Positions 1 to 5,898 of a DNA stretch of 5,908 nucleotides are shown here, piece after piece. Below the pieces are notes generated by a model. The model had not been told where the DNA came from and ran no database searches. It saw only the letters and a list, made by a program, of their open reading frames with translations. A program made the position numbers and the translations under genes. Each line of letters begins with the position of its first letter. The stretch's first letter is position 1. The stretch covers positions 1-5,908 of the forward strand of contig DATLYH010000400.1 of the NCBI GenBank assembly GCA_035575035.1. The letters run 5' to 3'. This DNA comes from DATLYH01 sp035575035 (GTDB lineage Bacteria > Planctomycetota > Planctomycetia > Gemmatales > Gemmataceae).

Positions 1-2
1 CC

Positions 3-479
3 GGGCGAGGCGACGCCCCGCGGGGGAAGATGCCGGTGCAGCCGTTGCCGGGCAAGCGGTTCGGGGTGAACTCCATCGCTACGGTGACCAACCTCGGGGT
101 GCTGCGGTTCCTGGTATTCGCTGGCCGGTTCACGGCGGCCGTCCTGTTGGTGTTCTTGGCGCGGTTGCTGGCATGTCGGCCGGGGAAGGTGTACGTGATC
201 TTGGACGGCCATCCGTCGCACCGGGCCAAGAAGGTCCTGGCCTGGGCCGCGGCGCAGACGGACCGGATTCGGGTGGTCTTGCTGCCGCTGTACAGTCCGG
301 AGCTGAATCCGGCGGAATACCTGAACCACGACGTCAAGGCGAACGCCCAGCGTGACGGCCGGGCGCGGGACCAAGAGGAATTGGCGGAGAAGGTGCGCGG
401 CTACTTGCGGAGCACGCAGCAAGCGAGAGGGATTGTCAAAGGTTACTTCAAAGCCAAACATGTGAGCTACGCCGCTTAA
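3..479 (+). CDS. IS630-family transposase, C-terminal part (cut by window edge)
   Basis: This is the C-terminal part of a DDE-type transposase that cuts and rejoins DNA during transposition of an IS630/Tc1-mariner-like element. The frame is open from the left edge, and the residues before the first ATG (position 30), GRGDAPRGK, already match the family, so that ATG is internal and the true start lies outside the window. The block GKRFGVNSIATVTNLG is typical of IS630. A second catalytic Asp sits in VILDGHPSHRAKKV (codon 204-206). The third acidic position lies in YSPELNPAE (Glu codon 315-317), followed by LNHDVK and a C-terminal YLRSTQ segment. The reading frame to the TAA at 477-479 is unbroken. 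Whether the whole element is intact cannot be seen. Family assignment is firm; activity is unknown. Confidence 0.88.
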   Translation, partial: GRGDAPRGKMPVQPLPGKRFGVNSIATVTNLGVLRFLVFAGRFTAAVLLVFLARLLACRPGKVYVILDGHPSHRAKKVLAWAAAQTDRIRVVLLPLYSPELNPAEYLNHDVKANAQRDGRARDQEELAEKVRGYLRSTQQARGIVKGYFKAKHVSYAA

Positions 480-501
480 CACCTATGAATGTGTCACCTG
501 T

Positions 502-525
502 ATTATTATCACTCGGGGTAATAAT
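502..525. repeat. Short AT-rich perfect inverted repeat
   Basis: ATTATTA at 502-508 is matched by TAATAAT at 519-525 across a 10-nt spacer. It lies 22 nt after the transposase stop and stands out in GC-rich surroundings. A short direct repeat flanks it: GTGTCACC at 491-498 and GCGTCACC at 531-538. It could be part of an insertion-sequence end or a weak 3' hairpin. The stem is only A-T pairs and lacks the GC-rich stem and T-tract of an intrinsic terminator. Confidence 0.35.
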
Positions 526-718
526 GGCGAGCGTCACCATGCCGAGGTAGTGGGTCGCTAGTTTCTCATAGCGGGCCGCCACTTAGCGAAACCACTTCCG
601 CACGCCGTTGCCTCCTCCAGCAACGGGAGCGCCCGCTGTGTTCATGCTCCTGGCCCGGCCCGACGGCCACCGCCATCAGCGTGCTCTTGCCGTTGCAGCC
701 CAGGTCCACCAGGTCTCG
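508..718 (-). pseudogene. IS5-like transposase remnant, internally deleted
   Basis: Read on the minus strand, about 718-640 gives DLVDLGCNGKSTLMAVAVGP followed by GQEHEH, resembling the IS5-type block that precedes a conserved GQ-H-E motif. After a frame change, RALPLLEEA continues that pattern near 600-640. About 607-519 gives VRKWFR, a stop, then VAARYEKLATHYLGMVTLAI, which strongly resembles the C-terminus of IS5-family transposases (RR-VA-RYEKLA-x-Y-L). The central part of the catalytic domain between these two pieces is missing, so there has been an internal deletion near 605. With the deletion, frame changes and a TAA inside the C-terminal block, it cannot encode a functional protein. 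IS5 membership is from remembered motifs; the C-terminal block is the stronger evidence. Confidence 0.6.
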
Positions 719-1085
719 TCCGGGAAGCCCAGTACCCCGTCGGGTCGGGTTGCCGCCTGCTCAATCAGGCGGTCGCGGACTTTTTTTCGCGCGTCCTCCG
801 GGTCGGGGCTGACGAGCCCGTGCTGGGCCCGCTTCCAGCCAACGCCCAGCCGCTTCAGGACCAGGCGGATGGCCGCGCCGCTGAACTAGCGGGGCATCCA
901 GCCCTTCTCGGGGCAGGCCTGGGCGACCAGGGGGCAGCGTCCCCAGGCTGGTCGGCTTGCCGAGGGTGCGGGGGGACGGATGCAGCAAGGCGCGCAAGTC
1001 CTCGTCGCGATCCTTGGGCCAGGCGGCGTGGACCGTCTTGGGGATCTTGGGCTTCGTGTGCAAGCAGGCCAGCCCTTCGGTGCGG
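706..1085 (-). pseudogene. IS630-family transposase remnant, N-terminal half, frameshifted
   Basis: The minus strand from about 1085 reads EGLACLHTKPKIPKTVHAAW, then LLHPSPRTLGKPTSLGTLP, the DNA-binding linker and winged-helix region of IS630 transposases. The frame breaks at a C5 run (plus-strand G930-934). With one base fewer, the product continues in frame as LVAQACPEKGWMPR. An in-frame TAG follows (plus-strand CTA, 886-888), then AIRLVLKRLGVGWKRAQHG, SPDPEDARKKVRDRLIEQA and GFPDETWW, the first catalytic Asp/Glu block of the DDE domain. Similarity stops at about 706, where IS5-like sequence begins. The first N-terminal helix-turn-helix is absent upstream of about 1085. It is a different subtype from the plus-strand transposase at the left edge. 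It is a clear pseudogene. Confidence 0.8.
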
Positions 1086-1252
1086 GTGTGAGGTCCGGTT
1101 GACCCCTGCGGGAGATTCAGGTAGCATCCCCGGCCGTTGTGAGACGACCTCGAAAGATGTGATCGCCGGGAGCGTTCATCTGGTCCGCATCTGTTGGCAT
1201 TCCCCCCTTCGGCTTCTGGCCGCGATCTTTTTCCGCACTCACTCCCCGACCC
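1086..1252. other. Non-coding gap between transposon remnants and first envelope gene
   Basis: No gene is visible here. A TGA at 1160-1162 closes the reading frame of the downstream gene, and no ATG, GTG or TTG lies between it and 1253. TTGTGA at 1137-1142 resembles a -35 box but has no acceptable -10 partner at normal spacing, so no promoter is called. The segment may include the unrecognised outer end of the decayed IS630 element. Confidence 0.5.
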
Positions 1253-2842
1253 ATGCACACCTACCGCGCCATCGACACATCCGAGGTGGACAGCCCGAGG
1301 CTGGACGCCGGGGAACTGGTCCAGACGACGAAGGTCCGCCCGGCCGCCAGCCGCCCGACGCCCTCGACCCCTTCGCCGCGCCGCCGCTGGGGGCCGGAGC
1401 ACCTTTTCGGCGGGCTGGTGATCGGGTTCGGGCTGCTCTTCGCCTTCGGCATGCCGCCGTGCCAGGTGCCCGATGAGGTGTCGCACTTCCACCGGGCCTA
1501 CCAGGTGTCCGAGGGGCGGCTCTTTCCGATCATGGTCGGCGAATGGGGCGGCGGCGACCTTCCCGTGAGCATCCTGAAGGTATCGAGCACGTTCGCCCAC
1601 CTGCCGTTCCACGGGGAGAACCGGGCGACCCGCGAGAACTTTGCCGTCCTGCTGGCCACACCGCTCAACCCCGACGAGCGCGACACCACCACCTTCCCCG
1701 GCAGTGCTTTCTACACCTTCGTACCTTACCTGCCGCAAGCGCTGGGAATCGCGACGGCCCGCGCAGCCGGGTTCGGGCCGCTGGGGATCTTCTACGCCGG
1801 CCGGCTCGCCAACCTGGCTCTCGCCGGGGTGCTCGTTTTCCTGGCGATCCGGCTGATGCCGGTCTTCAAAGCGGTCCTGGGGACCGTCGCCCTCATCCCG
1901 ATGACCGTCCACCAACTCGCCTCAATGTCGCCTGATGCCTCGACCATCGCGGTTGCCCTGCTGCTGGCGGCGCTCCTGCTTCGGCTGGCGCTGGGTCAGG
2001 GGGGCGCCGACCGCGGCACCATCGTTGCCCTTTGGGGACTGGCGGGCTGGCTGGCGCTGTGCAAGTTCCCTTATGCAGGGGTCGGTCTGCTCTACCTGGC
2101 AGTGCCGGCCGGGCGGCTCGGAGGCTGGCGGCGCTACCTGCTCGTCGGCGTCGTCCTCCTCCTGGTGACCGCCGGCGCGGTCGGGGCGGGAGTTGCGATG
2201 AAGCGATTCACCCCCGGCCGGATCACCCCCGACGGCGTGGGAGCATCCATGGAAGGGCAGCTGGCATTCATCCGCGCCCACCCGATCCGCTACGCCAAGA
2301 TCTGTGCCGCCACGGTCGCGGAGTTTGGCCAGGTCTGGCTCGACCAGATGGGGACGCTTGGCTGGCTCGACACGCCAGTCAATCCGCTGGCCATGCATGG
2401 GTTCTTCACCATCCTGGTGTTGGTGGCGCTGGGGGACCGCACTCCCGGTCTCGAGCCGGGCTGGCGCGTCAAGGGGGCGGCCCTGCTGGCAGCCGTGGTC
2501 TGCGGCGGGATGATCCTGACCTCGTGCTACGTCTGCGGCTGCCGGGTCAAGGCCCCGCTGATCGTCGGTCCCCAGGGGCGTTACTTCATCCCGCTGCTGC
2601 CGTTGCTACTCTTGCTGCTGTCCAATCGGGTGCTTCGCGTGCAAGCACACCCGCGCGTGATCCTGGCCCTGGCCGGGGGCGGTGGTGCGGGCGTGCTTCT
2701 GGTGGCGGTCAGCGGGCTGGTGCGCCGGTATTACTACCATCCTCGGTTTCAGTCGGGTGTCGCGGCGGTCGCGCTGGCTGTCGCCGCGGCCGTGTTGCTG
2801 ATGTCGGTCGCCCTGGCGCGGCGCCGGTGTCCGACGGACTGA
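1253..2842 (+). CDS. DUF2142-family polytopic membrane protein
   Basis: 529 aa. DUF2142 proteins are predicted inner-membrane proteins often found in surface-polysaccharide loci and thought to be GT-C-like; the exact reaction is not established. Visible hallmarks are PPCQVPDEVSHFHRAYQVSEG in a first external loop (residues 68-88), a GGGDLP loop (99-104), YLPQALGIA then FYAGRLANL (159-188), PMTVHQLASMSPDAS (216-230), TLGWLDTPVNP (368-378), and GPQGRYFIPLLPLL (439-452). About 11-12 hydrophobic segments run from residue 51 to 522. Residues 1-48 are a Pro/Ser/Arg-rich cytoplasmic-looking tail. The ATG at 1253 is the first start codon after an in-frame stop at 1160; no Shine-Dalgarno site precedes it. 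The next gene lies close behind on the same strand. Family call is strong; function is open. Confidence 0.88.
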   Translation: MHTYRAIDTSEVDSPRLDAGELVQTTKVRPAASRPTPSTPSPRRRWGPEHLFGGLVIGFGLLFAFGMPPCQVPDEVSHFHRAYQVSEGRLFPIMVGEWGGGDLPVSILKVSSTFAHLPFHGENRATRENFAVLLATPLNPDERDTTTFPGSAFYTFVPYLPQALGIATARAAGFGPLGIFYAGRLANLALAGVLVFLAIRLMPVFKAVLGTVALIPMTVHQLASMSPDASTIAVALLLAALLLRLALGQGGADRGTIVALWGLAGWLALCKFPYAGVGLLYLAVPAGRLGGWRRYLLVGVVLLLVTAGAVGAGVAMKRFTPGRITPDGVGASMEGQLAFIRAHPIRYAKICAATVAEFGQVWLDQMGTLGWLDTPVNPLAMHGFFTILVLVALGDRTPGLEPGWRVKGAALLAAVVCGGMILTSCYVCGCRVKAPLIVGPQGRYFIPLLPLLLLLLSNRVLRVQAHPRVILALAGGGGAGVLLVAVSGLVRRYYYHPRFQSGVAAVALAVAAAVLLMSVALARRRCPTD

Positions 2843-2915
2843 TGCCGCATCGCTGCTTGCGCCTCAGCGCTGCGGCCTCGCGTCGGGCACTAAGCCGCGA
2901 GCGGCCCTGGATGAG

Positions 2916-2931
2916 CCGGAGGTCTCGCATG
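2916..2931 (+). promoter_or_regulatory. Shine-Dalgarno site deciding the start at 2929
   Basis: GGAGG at 2918-2922 lies 6 nt before the ATG at 2929, a good ribosome-binding arrangement. It supports 2929 over two in-frame upstream ATGs, at 2911 and at 2842. The latter overlaps the previous stop as TGATG and would allow translational coupling. Confidence 0.6.
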
Positions 2932-4824
2932 AACATCGCCGAGACGCCGCTGTCCCTGCCTCCTGCCCGGCCGGGCCCCCTGCGCCGGCGGGCCTTCCTC
3001 GCCGCTTGTGCCTTGCTGCTCGGCCTGATCGGGTTGGCTTATCACACCGCACTCCGGCATGTGCCCCGTTGCGACCAGTGGATCCTACTGCTGGATACCA
3101 TCGACCACCATGAGTTCCTCGACCTGGTGGCCCACAGCTATTCCTACAGCCGGACCCGGATCATTTACGCCGGCGATACCCAGCTGTTCCGCCCCCTCTT
3201 TTTCGTGCTGCTCGCGGCCGAGCGGGTGCTATTCGGGACCGACTTTCGCCTCTGGCATGGCGCGGGAATCTTGCTCCACTTCCTTGCCGTCTGTCTATTC
3301 CTGGCCGCCATGCTGCGGGCCCAGGCACTCGCTGCGCCCGGGACTGACGCCCCGGAAGGGAAACGGCTTTGGCGGGCGTTCTGGCCTCCCCTCCGGGCGG
3401 TCCCTTACGCGCTGGCGCTGTTCTTCGCCGTGAACTACGCCGTCGTGGAGCAGGTGGTCTGGTTCAATGTCAACGGCTACATCGTGTTCGTCATCCTGAT
3501 CCTGGGCTCCATCCTTCTGTTGATGGAGGCCGCCGACCCGAACGCCACCCGGAGACGGCAAGCGATCTGCCTGACGGGGGCATGGCTCCTGACGCTGACC
3601 GCGGCGTTCGTGTATGAGATGGGACAGTTCTACGCGGTCGTGGCGGGACTCTTTGTCGCGGTCCTTCACCATGGCCGGGGAGAGCGGCGGCGCGGCGCCG
3701 TGCTGCTGGCGGCCTTTGTGGCCGTCGTCCTGCTCTACCAAGCCGTCAACCAGTTTGACCGCTGGTATCAACAGGGCCGCTACACCGACGACGTTGCCCT
3801 GTCGGACCTCGCTCGGCGCGCCTTCCAATCGAAGACCTTGAAGCACACGGCTCGGTACGCCGTCTTCGCCATCGTCCAACCGTTCTTGCCCCTTCATGTC
3901 CGGGCCGAGATCCACCCGATGGGCAAGTGCATGATCCTGGAGCCGGTCTGGGACGGTGAGTTGAAGCTGGATCGCGCCGCGATCCTGTCCCTGAGCGTGC
4001 TCGGCCTGTGGGCCGCCCTGACGCTCCTCGGCGCGGGGCGCTTGCTGGCGGGCCGCAAGTGGGGCGCGCTGGCGATTGCTGTACTCCCCATCGGGGCCGC
4101 TGCGGTCCACATGGCGCTAGTGGTTCTCGGCCGGATCAACCTCCGAGACGCGCCTATCTACTTGCAGTTGAACTGCTACTACGTCTACATCTCACTGCTG
4201 TTCGTCCTGCTCGGCTCCGCCGCCCTGCTGCCCGGCCTGCACATGTTCCGGCGGCCATTCGCGGTGGGGGCCTTGCAAGGCGCCGGTGCGCTGCTGGTCA
4301 TGGGGCTGGTCATGCTGGGTGCTTACAGCGCGGCCAAGACACACCAGATCAACGCCGACGCCGCCCGGATGTTCAAGCCGCAGCGGCGGCTGATCGACTC
4401 GCTCCGTCGCTTCGTCGCAGAGCACCAGCACGAGCCCGGCTTCAGCTTCGCCCTCCAGCTTGACCCTGTCCGGCACGTGCCGAGCGTCACCGGCATCCCC
4501 TACCCGGTCATTCTCTACAAGCGCTACATCACCAACGCCGACCCGAAGTACGTCATCTGGTTCGACAACTGGAAGGTGTTCGCGGTCCCGGCCGACGAGT
4601 GGCGCCGCACGCATCCCGGCGGAGAGGCCTTCCTCTGCCCCGAGTTGGTCCAGATCGGGGCGAAGCGCCACATCTTCCGCTATGGCGACAGTTATTACGC
4701 GCTCCCCTATGCTCAGGCGCATCAGTTCCTCCACTCCCCGGACCGGGCCCATTTCCCCGGTGCCCTGAAGGACACCAGCCTGGAGGGGCTTCTCCGACAG
4801 ATCGAGACCTCCGATCGGCGCTGA
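2929..4824 (+). CDS. Polytopic membrane protein, GT-C glycosyltransferase-like, with C-terminal domain
   Basis: 631 aa; no named family recognised with certainty. A basic N-terminus leads into a membrane helix at about 22-42. A loop with RCDQW (Asp49) follows, then GDTQLFRPLFFVLL (82-95), LFGTDFRLWHGAGILLHFLAV (101-121) and about nine further hydrophobic segments to residue 467. The order acidic loop, FRPL, then H-x-x-x-x-x-L-H resembles GT-C enzymes and TMTC-type O-mannosyltransferases that use lipid-linked sugars. GRINLRDAPIYLQLNCYYVY (401-420) precedes two late helices. Residues about 470-631 are non-membrane, with an aromatic-rich stretch (YVIWFDNWKVF, 541-551). The frame is also open upstream to 2032, but that is a shadow of the preceding gene. 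Starting at the TGATG (2842) would add 29 basic residues. Likely co-transcribed with the DUF2142 gene. Glycosyl transfer is inference. Confidence 0.8.
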   Translation: MNIAETPLSLPPARPGPLRRRAFLAACALLLGLIGLAYHTALRHVPRCDQWILLLDTIDHHEFLDLVAHSYSYSRTRIIYAGDTQLFRPLFFVLLAAERVLFGTDFRLWHGAGILLHFLAVCLFLAAMLRAQALAAPGTDAPEGKRLWRAFWPPLRAVPYALALFFAVNYAVVEQVVWFNVNGYIVFVILILGSILLLMEAADPNATRRRQAICLTGAWLLTLTAAFVYEMGQFYAVVAGLFVAVLHHGRGERRRGAVLLAAFVAVVLLYQAVNQFDRWYQQGRYTDDVALSDLARRAFQSKTLKHTARYAVFAIVQPFLPLHVRAEIHPMGKCMILEPVWDGELKLDRAAILSLSVLGLWAALTLLGAGRLLAGRKWGALAIAVLPIGAAAVHMALVVLGRINLRDAPIYLQLNCYYVYISLLFVLLGSAALLPGLHMFRRPFAVGALQGAGALLVMGLVMLGAYSAAKTHQINADAARMFKPQRRLIDSLRRFVAEHQHEPGFSFALQLDPVRHVPSVTGIPYPVILYKRYITNADPKYVIWFDNWKVFAVPADEWRRTHPGGEAFLCPELVQIGAKRHIFRYGDSYYALPYAQAHQFLHSPDRAHFPGALKDTSLEGLLRQIETSDRR

Positions 4825-4839
4825 CCCGCGAAACCGGCG

Positions 4840-4867
4840 TTGACACCGCCTTGCCCCTGCGGATAAC
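4840..4867 (+). promoter_or_regulatory. Candidate sigma70-like promoter
   Basis: TTGACA at 4840-4845 matches the -35 consensus fully. After a 16-nt spacer comes GATAAC (4862-4867), which shares ATAA with the -10 consensus. It lies in the 126-nt gap before the SDR gene and would give a leader of about 75 nt. It suggests the SDR gene can be transcribed separately from the membrane genes. A consensus -35 in GC-rich DNA is notable, but the -10 is imperfect. Confidence 0.4.
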
Positions 4868-4903
4868 GTTTGTCTATCCGCTCATCGCATCCACAAGGAA
4901 GTG

Positions 4904-4932
4904 GGGCCGCGCGCCGCCAAGGCGGTCGGCCC
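4904..4932 (+). promoter_or_regulatory. GC-rich hairpin in leader, just before ribosome-binding site
   Basis: Two stacked stems can form: 4904-4908 with 4928-4932 (GGGCC/GGCCC), and 4913-4917 with 4922-4926 (one G-U pair, 4-nt loop). They are separated by an asymmetric bulge (4909-4912 opposite 4927). There is no T-tract, so it is not a standard terminator. It ends 5 nt before the AAAGGAG site and could influence translation or stability of the SDR message. In GC-rich DNA such pairing can occur by chance. Confidence 0.3.
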
Positions 4933-4937
4933 GGGGC

Positions 4938-4944
4938 AAAGGAG
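4938..4944 (+). promoter_or_regulatory. Strong ribosome-binding site for the SDR gene
   Basis: AAAGGAG at 4938-4944 sits 6 nt before the ATG at 4951. This fixes the start there rather than at the in-frame TTG at 4870, and the Rossmann motif then begins at residue 5, as usual for the family. Confidence 0.75.
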
Positions 4945-4950
4945 TGCACC

Positions 4951-5898
4951 ATGGCGGAGCGCGTCCTCGTCACCGGGGGCCTGGGCTATATTGGCAGCAT
5001 CCTGTGTGAGCACCTGCTTGACCGGGGCTTCCGGGTGACCGCCCTCGACAACCTCCGGTACGGCATCGGCCAACAGGGACTCTTCCACCTCTGCGCCAAC
5101 CCTTCGTTCGATTTCATCAAGGGCGATGTGCGCGACGAAGCGTTGATGAAGACGGTCCTTCGCCAGGCCGATGTCATCATCCATCTGGCCGCCGTGGTGG
5201 GGGCGCCTGCCTGCGACCGCGACCCGGCCCTGGCCACCAGCGTCAACCTGAAGGCGGTGGCGCTGCTGAATCGGCTGCGCAGCCCGGGCCAGCTGGTGAT
5301 CTATCCGAACACGAACAGCGGCTACGGCACGACAACAGGTACCTCCTTCTGCACCGAGGACAGCCCGCTCTGTCCGATCTCGCTGTATGGCCGGACCAAG
5401 GTCGCGGCGGAGCGGCTGCTCCTCGACAGTCCCAACGTTATCGCCTTACGGCTGGCAACGGTCTTCGGCATGTCGCCGCGGATGCGCCTTGACCTGCTGG
5501 TCAACCACTTCGTCTATGCCGCCTGCACCGACGGTTACCTGGTCCTGTTCGAGAAAGACTTCAAGCGCAACTTCGTGCATGTCCGCGATGTGGCCGACTG
5601 CATGCTCCATTGCATCGCTCACGCCGACCGGATGGCGGGCCGGGCGTACAACGTCGGGCTGGACTCGGCCAACCTGTCGAAGGAGGAGTTGGCGCTGAAG
5701 GTCAAGGAGCACGTGCCGGGCTTTTACATCCACTGCGCCGCTATCGGCCAGGATCCCGACCGGCGGAACTACATCGTCTCCAGTCAGCGGCTGCGCGAGG
5801 CCGGCTTCGAGGCGCGACGGTCGCTGGACGACGGCATTCGGGAGCTGCTCAAGGGCTACCGCATGCTGGGCCGGCCGGCATTCACGAACGCGGGATGA
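4951..5898 (+). CDS. NAD-dependent epimerase/dehydratase (extended SDR), nucleotide-sugar type
   Basis: 315 aa, the normal length for extended short-chain dehydrogenases acting on nucleotide sugars in the cytoplasm. The N-terminal Rossmann fold shows VLVTGGLGYIGS with G9, G12 and G15, an acidic residue after strand 2 (D33) that favours NAD over NADP, GDVRD (58-62), HLAA (78-81) and N99. The catalytic triad is probably T121 (in YPNTNSGYG), Y146 and K150 (YGRTK). Substrate-side blocks include RLATVFGMSPRMRLDLLVN (about 168-186), an FEKDFKRNFVHVRDVADC motif, and YNVG. The exact reaction (4-epimerase, 4,6-dehydratase or other) cannot be read from the sequence. The gene follows two membrane glycan-type genes, which fits supply of a modified sugar. 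Its TGA overlaps an ATG, hinting at a coupled downstream gene. Confidence 0.9.
   Translation: MAERVLVTGGLGYIGSILCEHLLDRGFRVTALDNLRYGIGQQGLFHLCANPSFDFIKGDVRDEALMKTVLRQADVIIHLAAVVGAPACDRDPALATSVNLKAVALLNRLRSPGQLVIYPNTNSGYGTTTGTSFCTEDSPLCPISLYGRTKVAAERLLLDSPNVIALRLATVFGMSPRMRLDLLVNHFVYAACTDGYLVLFEKDFKRNFVHVRDVADCMLHCIAHADRMAGRAYNVGLDSANLSKEELALKVKEHVPGFYIHCAAIGQDPDRRNYIVSSQRLREAGFEARRSLDDGIRELLKGYRMLGRPAFTNAG

Larger units (their letters stand above)
1..1100. mobile_element. Cluster of IS630- and IS5-type insertion-sequence remnants
   Basis: This stretch contains three recognisable transposase pieces and no intact unrelated gene. A C-terminal IS630 piece reads rightward from the left edge. On the minus strand an IS5-like remnant and an N-terminal IS630 remnant read leftward towards it. 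The pieces belong to two transposase families and to two subtypes of IS630, so this is layered insertion and decay rather than one element. No terminal inverted repeats or target duplications could be assigned with confidence, so element boundaries are approximate. The block ends just before the envelope gene cluster that starts at 1253. Confidence 0.75.

Noticed and set aside
30..32. ATG at 30 as the transposase start
   Set aside because: Family-conserved residues precede it in frame and the protein would lack the DNA-binding domain and first catalytic residue, so the gene is cut by the window edge.
820..1476. Plus-strand open frame of 218 codons across the remnant and gene start
   Set aside because: It is antisense to the IS630 remnant and then out of frame with the DUF2142 gene; composition is shadow-like.
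761..1915. Long minus-strand open frame of 384 codons
   Set aside because: Its first two thirds are antisense to the DUF2142 gene and the leader and show low-complexity Arg/Gly/Glu content. Only the last part, below about 1085, is genuine and is the frameshifted IS630 remnant.
2032..2928. In-frame extension that would make the second membrane protein 930 aa
   Set aside because: It overlaps the DUF2142 gene in another frame and reads as Arg/Gly/Pro-rich shadow sequence with no membrane segments. A good ribosome site supports the start at 2929.
3295..4110. Minus-strand open frame of 271 codons
   Set aside because: It is antisense to a membrane gene with clear coding character and has no recognisable domain or ribosome site; typical GC-rich shadow frame.
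4192..4752. Minus-strand open frame of 186 codons
   Set aside because: Antisense shadow of the 631-aa membrane protein gene; no motif recognised.
4904..4940. Hairpin as an intrinsic terminator for the membrane genes
   Set aside because: No T-tract follows, and it lies directly at the ribosome site of the next gene.
4870..4950. TTG start at 4870 for the SDR gene
   Set aside because: It would add 27 unlike-family residues, would lie at the promoter's expected transcript start, and is outcompeted by AAAGGAG plus ATG at 4951.
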